From: Rubritalea sp051252225
GTDB taxonomy: Bacteria; Verrucomicrobiota; Verrucomicrobiia; Verrucomicrobiales; Akkermansiaceae
Reading direction: 5' to 3'
Assembly: GCF_051252225.1 (NCBI RefSeq)
Contig: NZ_JBPOGE010000009.1
Location: 43,560 to 107,559 of the forward strand
DNA length: 64,000 bases
Positions 41,490-50,373 of this stretch are shown here, one piece after another. Made by a program: the position numbers and the translations under genes. Position 1 is the stretch's first letter. Each line of letters opens with the position of its first letter. The notes beneath the pieces are model-generated. The model saw only the letters and a list, made by a program, of their open reading frames with translations, did no database searches and was not told the origin of the DNA.

Positions 41490-44021
41490 ATGAAAGAAAG
41501 AGTAATAGTCGTAGGTAACGGCATGGTCGGATACAAATTCTGTGAACGTCTCGTAGCTAAAGACGTCGACAAAAAATTCCAAATAGTCACATTCTGCGAA
41601 GAGCCACGTCCAGCATATGATCGTGTGCATCTTTCTGAATACTTTTCCGGTAAAACTGCGGAAGATCTTAGTATGACCCACTTTGATTGGTATGAAGAGA
41701 ATGGCGTTGAACTTCATATTGGTGAGAAAGTCACCCAGATCGACAAAGCGGCAAAGCGCGTTATCACATCCTCCGGTAAGGTTGTTGAATACGACAAGCT
41801 CATTATGGCTACTGGCTCCTCTCCTTTTGTTCCACCCGTGCCTGGTGTAGAGAAAAAAGGTGTGTTTGTTTACCGCACGATAGAAGATCTTGATGCAATG
41901 CAAGAGTATGCAGCTCATGCTAAATCTTGTGCTGTCATCGGTGGAGGTTTGCTAGGCCTCGAAGCGGCGAAAGCAGCTCAAGACCTTGGACTCCGTACAC
42001 ATGTAGTTGAGTTTGCACCACGCCTTATGCCAAGACAGCTCGATGAAGCTGCTGGTATCCTCCTAAAAGACGTTATCGAAGAGCGTGGCATCAAGGTTCA
42101 CCTCTCTAAATCCACTTCAAATATTGCTGGCGAAGATTCTGTCAAAGGTATGGAATTCGCTGACGGCAGCGAACTAAAGGTCGATATGATCATTGTTTCT
42201 GCAGGAATTCGTCCACGTGACGAACTGGCAAGTGAAGCTGGAATCACCGTCGGTCCTCGTGGTGGTATCGAAGTCGATAGTTACCTACTTACTAGCGACC
42301 CTAATATTTTCGCAATTGGTGAATGCGCGCTCTATGAAGGCATGATTTATGGTCTTGTTGCTCCTGGCTACCAGATGGCTGATGCAGTGAGTGATCTTCT
42401 ACTAGGCAAAGAAGCTACCTTCACCGGTGCTGATATGTCCACCAAGCTCAAACTTATTGGTACTGATGTTGCTAGCTTTGGTGCTATCGAAGTACCAGAA
42501 GGCTCTGGAGCTCGTGAGATTGTTATTAATGACACGCACAACAAACTCTTCAAGAAGCTCGTTGTCTCCGCAGACGGCAAAAAACTCCTAGGTGGTATTC
42601 TGGTAGGTGATGCAAGTGCCTATGGCTCACTTCACCAAATGTACCTCAATGATATGGAGATTAAAGGTGACCCTATCCAACTCATTCTCCCATCTTCCGA
42701 TGGCGAACCAGTAGGTGTTGGGGTTGGTGATCTTCCTGATTCAGCACAGATTTGCTCCTGTGAAGCAGTCACTAAAGGTGAGATCTGTAGTGCTATCGAA
42801 AACGGATGTTCTTCTGTAGGTGAACTTAAATCCTGTACTAAAGCAGGAACTGGTTGCGGTGGTTGTGTGCCACTTATGACTGATCTCTTTAAAGCAAAAA
42901 TGAGAGAGTCTGGCGTGGAAGTCAGTGATCGTATTTGTGAGCACTTCGATCATTCCCGTAAAGAAATCTATCAAATCGTCCGCGCTACCGGCATCCAGAA
43001 TTTCAACGAACTCCTAGCCAAGCACGGGAAAGGAATGGGTTGTGAAATTTGTAAGCCTGTTGCCGCATCCGTCTTCGCATCTTGCTGGAACGTTCCTATC
43101 CTTGATAAGGCTCCGCTTCAGGACACCAATGACGCATTTCTCGCAAACATTCAGCAGGATGGTACATATTCCGTCATTCCTCGTATCCCTGGTGGTGAAA
43201 TCACCCCGGACAGTCTCATTGTAATCGGTGAAGTCGCTAAAAAGTATAACCTCTACATGAAGCTCACTGGTGGTCAGCGTATTGACCTTCTCGGCGCCCG
43301 CGCTCATCAGCTTCCAGCTATCTGGAAAGACCTTATCGATGCGGGCTTCGAATCCGGTCATGCCTACGGCAAAGCTCTTCGTACGGTAAAATCCTGTGTA
43401 GGATCTTCTTGGTGTCGCTTCGGCGTTCAGGATTCCACCACTCTCGCTATCGACATCGAAAAGCGCTACCGCGGTATTCGCTCACCTCACAAACTTAAAT
43501 CAGCAGTATCTGGTTGTGTTCGCGAGTGCGCTGAAGCTCAGTCCAAGGATTTCGGTATCATTGCTACGGAAAAAGGCTGGAACCTCTACGTTTGTGGTAA
43601 TGGCGGTATCGTGCCACGTCACGCTGACCTCTTCGCAACAGACCTCGACCGCGAAACTCTCATTAAGTACATCGATCGTTTCCTCATGTACTACATCAAG
43701 ACCGCTGACAGACTCGAGCGCACATCCACATGGATGACTAAGCTCGAAGGTGGTCTCGAGCACCTTCAGGATGTAGTAATTAAAGACTCACTTGGTATCT
43801 GTGAGGAACTAGAAGCGCAAATGAATCACCTCGTCGACACTTACGAATGTGAGTGGAAAAACGCAATCAATGACCCAGAGAAAATGAAGCGCTTCAAGCA
43901 CTTCCAGAACTCTGAGGACGAGGACGAGACTGTAGAATTTGTCGACCTTCGTGGACAAATCTGCCCTGCACGCCTCAATGAATCAGATGAAAAAGAATCG
44001 GGTGAACTCGCTAATGCATAA
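41490..44021 (+). CDS. nirB: Assimilatory nitrite reductase large subunit
   Basis: A protein of 843 aa that reduces nitrite to ammonium with NAD(P)H. The domains run in the standard order. First is an FAD/NAD pyridine-nucleotide reductase (1-300; VVGNGMVGYKF, AVIGGGLLGLEAA). Next comes a [2Fe-2S] BFD-like domain (ICSCEAVTKGEI...KAGTGCGGC, about 418-460). Last are the NIR_SIR half-domains with the siroheme/4Fe-4S cysteines (CVGSSWCRFG, VSGCVRECAEAQ, about 637-680). A short tail ends in VDLRGQICPARL. The frame opens 21 codons further upstream, but ATG 41490 matches the family start. Followed by nirD. Confidence 0.93.
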   Translation: MKERVIVVGNGMVGYKFCERLVAKDVDKKFQIVTFCEEPRPAYDRVHLSEYFSGKTAEDLSMTHFDWYEENGVELHIGEKVTQIDKAAKRVITSSGKVVEYDKLIMATGSSPFVPPVPGVEKKGVFVYRTIEDLDAMQEYAAHAKSCAVIGGGLLGLEAAKAAQDLGLRTHVVEFAPRLMPRQLDEAAGILLKDVIEERGIKVHLSKSTSNIAGEDSVKGMEFADGSELKVDMIIVSAGIRPRDELASEAGITVGPRGGIEVDSYLLTSDPNIFAIGECALYEGMIYGLVAPGYQMADAVSDLLLGKEATFTGADMSTKLKLIGTDVASFGAIEVPEGSGAREIVINDTHNKLFKKLVVSADGKKLLGGILVGDASAYGSLHQMYLNDMEIKGDPIQLILPSSDGEPVGVGVGDLPDSAQICSCEAVTKGEICSAIENGCSSVGELKSCTKAGTGCGGCVPLMTDLFKAKMRESGVEVSDRICEHFDHSRKEIYQIVRATGIQNFNELLAKHGKGMGCEICKPVAASVFASCWNVPILDKAPLQDTNDAFLANIQQDGTYSVIPRIPGGEITPDSLIVIGEVAKKYNLYMKLTGGQRIDLLGARAHQLPAIWKDLIDAGFESGHAYGKALRTVKSCVGSSWCRFGVQDSTTLAIDIEKRYRGIRSPHKLKSAVSGCVRECAEAQSKDFGIIATEKGWNLYVCGNGGIVPRHADLFATDLDRETLIKYIDRFLMYYIKTADRLERTSTWMTKLEGGLEHLQDVVIKDSLGICEELEAQMNHLVDTYECEWKNAINDPEKMKRFKHFQNSEDEDETVEFVDLRGQICPARLNESDEKESGELANA

Positions 44022-44043
44022 CATTTAACACATAGAAATTATT

Positions 44044-44379
44044 ATGATTACAGAATCAACACAGATCAATGTAGGGGCCGTTTCTAACTTCCCACAAGAT
44101 CTCGGCAGCTGTGTAAAAATTAACGGAAAACAAATCGCAGTCTTCAATCTACCTACTGAACAAAAGTGGTATGCCGTTCAGAACTTTAATCCACAAAACC
44201 AACGCATGGTGCTTTCACGTGGTCTCACTGGTGATGCGGATGGCGAGCCAATCGTCATCTGTCCACTTCACAAGCACCGTTATTCATTAGTTACTGGTGA
44301 GTGCCTTACTGATAGCGCATATAGCCTCGAAACTTTCCCTATCAAGGAAGTCGACGGCGAGCTTCTCATAGAAGCCTAG
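44044..44379 (+). CDS. nirD: Nitrite reductase small subunit (Rieske-like)
   Basis: A protein of 111 aa with the Rieske-fold of NirD. One half-motif remains (CPLHKHRYSLVTGEC) while the first CxH of a true Rieske cluster is absent, as usual in NirD, so no [2Fe-2S] centre is expected. It supports NirB function. It starts 22 bases after nirB, in the same operon. Confidence 0.88.
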   Translation: MITESTQINVGAVSNFPQDLGSCVKINGKQIAVFNLPTEQKWYAVQNFNPQNQRMVLSRGLTGDADGEPIVICPLHKHRYSLVTGECLTDSAYSLETFPIKEVDGELLIEA

Positions 44380-44410
44380 AATCAGGTGACTCCCCCACTA
44401 TTTACCTAAT

Positions 44411-44446
44411 AAAAATGCCTTGCAGCGAAAGTTGCTTGGCATTTTT
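44411..44446 (+). terminator. Terminator of nirBD
   Basis: AAAAATGCC (44411-44419) pairs with GGCATTTTT (44438-44446), with inner pairing of GCAGC with GTTGC and a T-rich end. Confidence 0.85.
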
Positions 44447-44500
44447 ATTTTCTCAAGTCATCCAAAAACCCGTCTCTTAAGGAGATCTCTCAGGCTACTA

Positions 44501-46657
44501 TCACACATCTTTGTAATTTACTTTTTTTACTACTTTGTCTGCTGATCGCTTAGCTTGTAATTGCTCGATCTGGTCTCTTAGGTGAGCAGCCCTCTCAAAT
44601 TCTAGTTTACCTGCCGCTTCACGCATCTCTTTCTGTAATTCTGAGATCAACTCTAGCGCATTATAGGTCACTTCGTCTTCGGCCACCATAGACTTCGATA
44701 GAGCGGCTCCTTCCTTATCTACCTCATAATGCTCCTGCAAGCTCTTCTGTACCGCGCGGATCACGCTCCGAGGTGTGATTCCATGCTTCTCATTATGAGT
44801 TATCTGAATCTCTCGCCTGTAGGCGGTAATATCTAATAGCTGTTGAATCGAATCGGTAACCTTATCGCAGAACAGTACACATTCTCCATTCACATGACGT
44901 GCTGCACGTCCCGCCGTCTGTACCAAGCTCGTTTCATTCCGTAAGAATCCTTCCTTATCTGCATCCAAAATACAGACTAAAGAAACCTCAGGGAGATCCA
45001 GGCCCTCTCTTAATAAATTAATACCGATCAGCACATCAAACTCTGCAGCACGCAATGCTCGAAGAATCTCAACGCGTTCAACTGTATCAATGTCAGAATG
45101 CAAATAACGAGCCTTTAACCCTACTTTCTCAAGGTAATCTGCTAGGTCTTCTGCCGTCTTCTTGGTCAGGGTAGTCACCAACACACGTTCATGCTTTTTA
45201 ATGCGCTCACGACAAAGCTCGATCGTTTTATCAATCTGCCCCTCTAAAGGCAGCAATGTCAAAACTGGGTCGAGTAACCCAGTGGGGCGGATAATCTGCT
45301 CAGCTATTAAAGTAGCACCTCGTTTTTCAACATCAAAGTCTTCTACTCGCTCACTTGATGGACTCGGGCTCAGCTGCTTCCGCAGCATCTTGATGGCCTG
45401 ATTCGCCGAAATCTCGCCCCTCTTCCACGGGACATAACTTTTATTCTCAGGTCGAGAATTCATCATCTCGAATGGTCCAGGCGTTGCCGATATATAGACT
45501 CGCTGCTGGGTCATTTCCATAAACTCCTGGAAGCGCAATGGGCGGTTATCAAGCGCGCTAGGTAGTCGGAAACCATGATTTACTAGCATAGTCTTCCGGC
45601 TCTTATCACCCTCAAACATTCCACCTACTTGTGGGATAGTCGCGTGACTCTCATCCGCTAACAATAAGTAATCTTCAGGAAAGAAATCTAACAAAGTGTA
45701 TGGTCTAGCTCCCTTCTCACGACCCGTGACGTGACGTGAGTAGTTCTCTATCCCCTGACAAAAACCCATCTCCTGCATCATCTCGATATCATACTCTGTG
45801 CGCATTCTGATCCGCTGTGCTTCAATCAACTTCCCTTCGGCCTCAAATGCCGCCACCGTTTCCTTCATTTCCTTGCGAATTTCTTGAATCGCCTTTTTAA
45901 GCTTCGGACTTGAGGTGACGAATTGCTTCGCTGGGTAAAAGAGGTAATGCGGCATGCTGCCACGCTTCTTGCCGCTCATAGCATCGACCTCAGAAATGCG
46001 ATCAATCTCATCCCCGAAAAACTCCACGCGTATCGCGGTGTCTTCTAAGTAAGCTGGTCGCACCTCTACCACGTCGCCCCGGACTCTGAAATGTCCACGT
46101 TGAAATGCCACGTCGTTGCGCTCGAATAACAGCTCCACTAACTTCTCTAGAAAATCATCACGGCCCATCTCCATTCCCTCCTGAATGGTCAGCATCATCT
46201 CCTTATAATCATCCGGAGACCCCAAGCCGTAGATGCAGCTCACTGAGGCAATCACGATCACATCATCGCGCGTGAGTAGACTACCCATCGTGCTTAAACG
46301 CAGTCGCTCGATCTCATCATTTACTGCTGAATCCTTCTCAATATAGGTGTCGGATGCTGGAATATATGCCTCTGGTTGGTAATAATCGAAGTAGGACACG
46401 AAGTACTCGACGGCATTGTTAGGGAAAAATGTTTTAAACTCTGAATAAAGCTGCGCTGCCAGAGTCTTGTTATGACTCATGATCAAAGTAGGCTTACGCG
46501 CCTCCTTAATGATGTTTGCCATGGTGAATGTTTTCCCAGATCCAGTGACACCTAGTACTGTCTGGTGAGTGTTTCCAGCACGCAAGGATTTGACAATTTT
46601 TTCAATTGCTTGCTGCTGATCACCTTGCGGCGTATAATCACTGACTAAATCAAACAT
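44501..46657 (-). CDS. uvrB: Excinuclease ABC subunit B
   Basis: A protein of 718 aa that verifies DNA lesions in nucleotide excision repair together with UvrA and UvrC. Seen: Walker A GVTGSGKTFT (about 37-46), the YYQPEAYIP beta-hairpin segment (about 91-99), LLADESHATIPQ (DExH box, about 340), helicase motifs GINLLREGLDLPE and QTAGRAARH, and a C-terminal UVR motif (ELQKEMREAAGKLEFERAAHLRD). The Met at 46657 (MFDLVSDYTPQGDQ) is the family start; a frame extension of 10 codons upstream is not used. Confidence 0.95.
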   Translation of the reverse strand: MFDLVSDYTPQGDQQQAIEKIVKSLRAGNTHQTVLGVTGSGKTFTMANIIKEARKPTLIMSHNKTLAAQLYSEFKTFFPNNAVEYFVSYFDYYQPEAYIPASDTYIEKDSAVNDEIERLRLSTMGSLLTRDDVIVIASVSCIYGLGSPDDYKEMMLTIQEGMEMGRDDFLEKLVELLFERNDVAFQRGHFRVRGDVVEVRPAYLEDTAIRVEFFGDEIDRISEVDAMSGKKRGSMPHYLFYPAKQFVTSSPKLKKAIQEIRKEMKETVAAFEAEGKLIEAQRIRMRTEYDIEMMQEMGFCQGIENYSRHVTGREKGARPYTLLDFFPEDYLLLADESHATIPQVGGMFEGDKSRKTMLVNHGFRLPSALDNRPLRFQEFMEMTQQRVYISATPGPFEMMNSRPENKSYVPWKRGEISANQAIKMLRKQLSPSPSSERVEDFDVEKRGATLIAEQIIRPTGLLDPVLTLLPLEGQIDKTIELCRERIKKHERVLVTTLTKKTAEDLADYLEKVGLKARYLHSDIDTVERVEILRALRAAEFDVLIGINLLREGLDLPEVSLVCILDADKEGFLRNETSLVQTAGRAARHVNGECVLFCDKVTDSIQQLLDITAYRREIQITHNEKHGITPRSVIRAVQKSLQEHYEVDKEGAALSKSMVAEDEVTYNALELISELQKEMREAAGKLEFERAAHLRDQIEQLQAKRSADKVVKKVNYKDV

Positions 46658-46804
46658 ATCGGCACCAGAATAGCGTAGTTCTAGCAATCGGCAATCCTAC
46701 CTATGCGGAAAATCCCCAAACGCAGTATACCAGCGAAGGAAGGTTTTTGTCTTAAATCACTTTCTTTTTCCACCTAGCTGCACAATGGTTCCTCTATCAA
46801 AAGT

Positions 46805-48004
46805 ATGAGCGCACTCACTTTCAGTCCTATCGAAGAAATCATCGAAGACATCGCAGCTGGCAAGATTATCATCTGTGCCGATGACCCAACCCGCGAAAAT
46901 GAGGCAGATCTCATTTGCGCAGCTTCATTAGTCACAAAAGAAATCGTGGCCTTCATGGCCACCCACGGACGTGGCCTCATCTGCGCACCCATTTCTGAAG
47001 AACAGGCAGATGCGCTGGATCTACCACAAATGAGCCGACGCAATACCGAAGCTCTCAAGACAGCATTCACTGTCTCTGTAGATGCCGCACATGGTATCAC
47101 CACTGGTATTTCCGCAGCAGACCGCGCTGCAGCCCTGAAGATCCTGGCAGATCCTAAGAGTTCACCTGATATGTTGGTGAAGCCAGGTCATGTATTCCCT
47201 TTAGCTGCTGTTAAAGGTGGCGTCCTTCGCCGCACTGGTCACACGGAAGCCGCTGTAGACCTAGCCCGTCTCGCTGGTCTCGAACCCGCAGGCGTTATTT
47301 GTGAAATCATGAATGAAGACGGTGACATGGCACGCGTTGGGAATCTTGGAGAATACCAAGAACAGCACGGTCTAAAAGCCTGTACTATCGCGCAGCTCAT
47401 CGAATACCGTCGGAAATCAGAAAAGCTGGTCCACTGTTCTGAAGTAATCAAATTACCTACCGACTTTGGTGAGTTTGATTGCCACCTCTACGAGATCGAT
47501 ACTGATGACTCACACCACCTTGCTCTGGTAAAAGGTGAAATCAACTCTAGCGAGCCAGTCACCGTCCGAGTCCACTCAGAGTGTCTTACTGGTGATGTCT
47601 TCATGTCCCGCCGTTGTGACTGTGGTGGGCAACTCCACCAAGCGCTTGAACACATTTCCGCCGAAGGCGGCGTCCTACTCTACCTCCGCCAAGAAGGTCG
47701 CGGTATCGGGCTCCCAGCAAAGATTCACGCCTACAAACTCCAAGAACAAGGCTACGACACCGTAGAAGCGAACGAAAAGTTAGGCTACGGTGCTGACCTG
47801 CGTGATTACGGTATGGGCGCACAAATACTCCATGATCTAGGCATACGTAAGATCAGACTCCTAACCAACAACCCTAAAAAAATGGTGGGACTCCAGGGTT
47901 ACGGTCTCGAGATCGTCGAACAACTTCCAATCCGCCAACTCGCAAACGAGCACAACGAAAAGTACCTGCAGACTAAAAAAGATCGCATGGACCACTTGCT
48001 CTAA
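46805..48004 (+). CDS. ribBA: Bifunctional riboflavin biosynthesis protein RibBA
   Basis: A fusion of 399 aa. The N-terminal half (1-200) is 3,4-dihydroxy-2-butanone-4-phosphate synthase (ADDPTRENEADL, GRGLICAP, GHVFPLAAVKGGVLRRTGHTEA). The C-terminal half (about 205-399) is GTP cyclohydrolase II with the zinc site (SECLTGDVFMSRRCDCGGQL) and the LRQEGRGIGL loop. Both activities start the riboflavin pathway, from ribulose-5-phosphate and GTP. The 147-base upstream gap shows no FMN riboswitch that I can recognise. Confidence 0.93.
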   Translation: MSALTFSPIEEIIEDIAAGKIIICADDPTRENEADLICAASLVTKEIVAFMATHGRGLICAPISEEQADALDLPQMSRRNTEALKTAFTVSVDAAHGITTGISAADRAAALKILADPKSSPDMLVKPGHVFPLAAVKGGVLRRTGHTEAAVDLARLAGLEPAGVICEIMNEDGDMARVGNLGEYQEQHGLKACTIAQLIEYRRKSEKLVHCSEVIKLPTDFGEFDCHLYEIDTDDSHHLALVKGEINSSEPVTVRVHSECLTGDVFMSRRCDCGGQLHQALEHISAEGGVLLYLRQEGRGIGLPAKIHAYKLQEQGYDTVEANEKLGYGADLRDYGMGAQILHDLGIRKIRLLTNNPKKMVGLQGYGLEIVEQLPIRQLANEHNEKYLQTKKDRMDHLL

Positions 48005-48038
48005 CCACTTTCTCAATTCTTTATTCTAAATCTAAGAC

Positions 48039-49265
48039 GTGTCTAAAAAAATCAAACAAGCATGGGAGAAGCCCATGCCAAAAGCTCAGTTCGACTTCAT
48101 GCGTGAAGTCCTCGCCGCCCCCTCTCCTATCGGCCTCGAAGCCTCCATGTCCTACGGAGTTCTCAAGCCAGCATTCGAGAAGTTCATACCAAAAGATTGG
48201 GCTATCCATCAGTTTAAAGGAAATGCTGGTATCGTGGTCGACACTCACCCTGGGCGTGACGATATGACGAGTGTGATGATTATTGGTCACGCTGATAAGA
48301 TTCGCCTGCAAGTTCGCAAAATTGATTCCAATGGTAAAATTTGGGTCAACACCGACTCCTTCCTTCCCTGCACGCTTGTGGGTCATGAAGTCACGCTGTT
48401 CTGCCAAGATCCAAAAAAGCCCGGTAACTACCAAAGTATTGAAGGCGGCACTATCGAAGCCCTCGGGGCCATTCACTTCTCTGAGCCAGCTCAGCGCACA
48501 GGCGATAAAGGCCTCAAGCCGGAGATGATGTACCTCGAGCTCCAGATGTACGGAGCTGATCCTAAAAAGAAGATCGAAGCCCTTGGCATTCGCCCAGGTG
48601 ACCCGATCATTCTTAATCGCCCAATCAAGCGCGGCTTCTCCGACGACACTTATTATGGAGCATACCTCGACAATGGTCTCGGCTGTTTCGTCGTTACTGA
48701 AATTGCAAAAATTCTTGCTAAGTCGAAACTCGAGAACATCCGTATTCTATACACTATTGCGACCCATGAGGAAATCGGGCGCTTTGGAGCGACAGCTATT
48801 GCGGGTGAGTTTAAGCCTGACATCCTAATCGGCTCAGATGTCAATCACGACTACGATGCCGCTCCTGGTATGAGCTCGAAACGCATGAATCCGCTCGCCA
48901 TGAGCAAAGGTTTTTCCATCACTAAGGGCTCCATCACAAGCGAACATCTCAACACAATCATTGAGGAAGCATGCATGAAAGAAGGTATTCCTTATCAAAT
49001 GGACTTCGCTGGTCGCGATACAGGTACTGACGCTATGGCTGCGGCGCTCGCAGGCTTTGACTGTGCTGCCACATCCATCGGATTCCCTATCCGTAACATG
49101 CACACTATTTCTGAAACCGGTCATACCAGTGACGTAATAGCCGCTATCCACGGCATGGTTGCGACTTTCCGCTCCATGGACAGTATGAACAACGGCAAAG
49201 GCCTTACGCGTGACGACCTGAAACAGGGTCACCCACGTCTCGACTGTGCGAAACCAATCAAATAG
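48039..49265 (+). CDS. M42-family metallo-aminopeptidase
   Basis: A protein of 408 aa (or 396 if started at Met-13) of the M42/FrvX type, a dodecameric di-metal aminopeptidase. Ligand motifs: MIIGHADKI (about 78-86), YLDNGLG (about 210), ATHEEIGRFGA (catalytic and metal Glu pair, about 244), IGSDVNHD (about 265) and FPIRNMHTIS (about 348). The GTG start at 48039 is weak; ATG 48075 has GGGAG six bases before it and is a good alternative. It lies 34 bases after ribBA, possibly co-transcribed, and ends at a strong terminator. Confidence 0.85.
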   Translation: MSKKIKQAWEKPMPKAQFDFMREVLAAPSPIGLEASMSYGVLKPAFEKFIPKDWAIHQFKGNAGIVVDTHPGRDDMTSVMIIGHADKIRLQVRKIDSNGKIWVNTDSFLPCTLVGHEVTLFCQDPKKPGNYQSIEGGTIEALGAIHFSEPAQRTGDKGLKPEMMYLELQMYGADPKKKIEALGIRPGDPIILNRPIKRGFSDDTYYGAYLDNGLGCFVVTEIAKILAKSKLENIRILYTIATHEEIGRFGATAIAGEFKPDILIGSDVNHDYDAAPGMSSKRMNPLAMSKGFSITKGSITSEHLNTIIEEACMKEGIPYQMDFAGRDTGTDAMAAALAGFDCAATSIGFPIRNMHTISETGHTSDVIAAIHGMVATFRSMDSMNNGKGLTRDDLKQGHPRLDCAKPIK

Positions 49266-49285
49266 AGAAAATACATCTCTATGCT

Positions 49286-49315
49286 AAAAAGGGCGCCAAC
49301 TCGGCGCCCTTTTTT
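49286..49315 (+). terminator. Terminator of the M42 peptidase gene
   Basis: GGGCGCC (49291-49297) pairs with GGCGCCC (49303-49309), with flanking A and T runs. Confidence 0.9.
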
Positions 49316-49337
49316 ATTTAAATGAAAACCCCGTCTT

Positions 49338-50255
49338 CTATGGCGCGACTTTAATATCTGCGCTAGCTCCCATCTCTACCCACAGCTCTAACCACTCGAT
49401 CTCCTTTTCTGTGAGCTGCTTCTTGCCCTCTGGAGGCATACGTAGGTCATCATCAAGTGGAAGGTGAAGGTAAGTTATTAAGGAGCTATCCTCCAAGTCC
49501 CCCGGTACCAAACAGGCTGTTTCTTCACCGCCTTCTAACATGTAATCGATGGTATCCACTCTAAGCCCGCTCTTTTGCTTTTCAGCACCATGGCAATTCA
49601 CACATTTTTCTTCTAAAATGGGCTGAACGATATCTTGATAAAGGAAGACTTCAGGCTGAGCTGCTTTAGCTTCAGTTGCTTGACGTTTTTCTAAAACCTT
49701 ACTTGGCCACGCATCATTTGGCTCACCATGAGTGATCTCACCACCGCGGTGACCAGCAGAAAGCATCACTAAAAAACTGACGCTCAGAAGCACCCCAAAA
49801 CAAAGCTTCCACCAAGGTTTCCCAATGTAGCACTGCAACTTTACAGCCAAGGAGGTAAAGACCAAAACCGTAAATAGAATACCATCCCTCTTGTGCTCCT
49901 CTAGTAATTCACCTGCTTGATATTGGTCTGTTAGGTACAAACAATAACCGAACACTGTAGCGAATAGAGCCATAATCGCAGAGAATCCTAGAGCTAATCG
50001 CGTATCTACTCGCCAGCGACCACTCGTCACTAATGACATCACTTCAGTCAGTAAGACATAGCTCATAGCGCCAATCGGCAAATGGAGAAAGATAGCGTGA
50101 AATCCCCCAAAATAATTCACCCACAAACCTGCTGAATTCGCGGTCTTCGGGTTGGCGAAGCCTACCTCAGCAAAGCTTGGCAGCAGCAGTGTAAATATAA
50201 TGCACAATACACAAACCCCTTGTGCTATGCGTGTCCAATTTTTCTGATTCATCAT
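49338..50255 (-). CDS. Membrane protein with C-terminal Planctomycete-type cytochrome c domain
   Basis: A protein of 305 aa. Four or five membrane helices (about 10-165) resemble the DUF2231-type membrane domain with conserved histidines (HLPIGAMSYVLLTEV). A cytochrome c domain (about 205-300) carries one heme motif CVNCH and the typical SGLRVDT, VPGDLEDSSLI and DDDLRMPPEG segments of the Planctomycete/Verrucomicrobia PSCyt1 group, with Met as the probable sixth ligand. It should lie in the inner membrane with the heme on the outer side. Its electron partner is unknown. Confidence 0.78.
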   Translation of the reverse strand: MMNQKNWTRIAQGVCVLCIIFTLLLPSFAEVGFANPKTANSAGLWVNYFGGFHAIFLHLPIGAMSYVLLTEVMSLVTSGRWRVDTRLALGFSAIMALFATVFGYCLYLTDQYQAGELLEEHKRDGILFTVLVFTSLAVKLQCYIGKPWWKLCFGVLLSVSFLVMLSAGHRGGEITHGEPNDAWPSKVLEKRQATEAKAAQPEVFLYQDIVQPILEEKCVNCHGAEKQKSGLRVDTIDYMLEGGEETACLVPGDLEDSSLITYLHLPLDDDLRMPPEGKKQLTEKEIEWLELWVEMGASADIKVAP

Positions 50256-50312
50256 CTTGCTAGTAATTACTACGGAACTGTGTAGGAAAAATTACATAGA
50301 TCTCTCTAATAA

Positions 50313-50347
50313 AAAAGCCCGAAGCCGTTTGACGGGCCCGGGCTTTT
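50313..50347 (-). terminator. Terminator of the SNF2 helicase gene
   Basis: AAAAGCCCG (50313-50321) pairs with CGGGCTTTT (50339-50347). It lies between the helicase stop (50374) and the cytochrome gene. Confidence 0.85.
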
Positions 50348-50373
50348 GAGTGTGTTATGTATAAACGAAATTA

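Noticed and set aside
43930..44018. TusA-like motif (VDLRGQICPA) at the end of NirB as a fused sulfur carrier
   Set aside because: The segment is only about 25 residues and fits the ordinary tail of NirB proteins (xxRGQxxPA); no TusA domain follows.
46658..46804. FMN riboswitch before ribBA
   Set aside because: The gap is short and the conserved RFN-element sequences are not seen.
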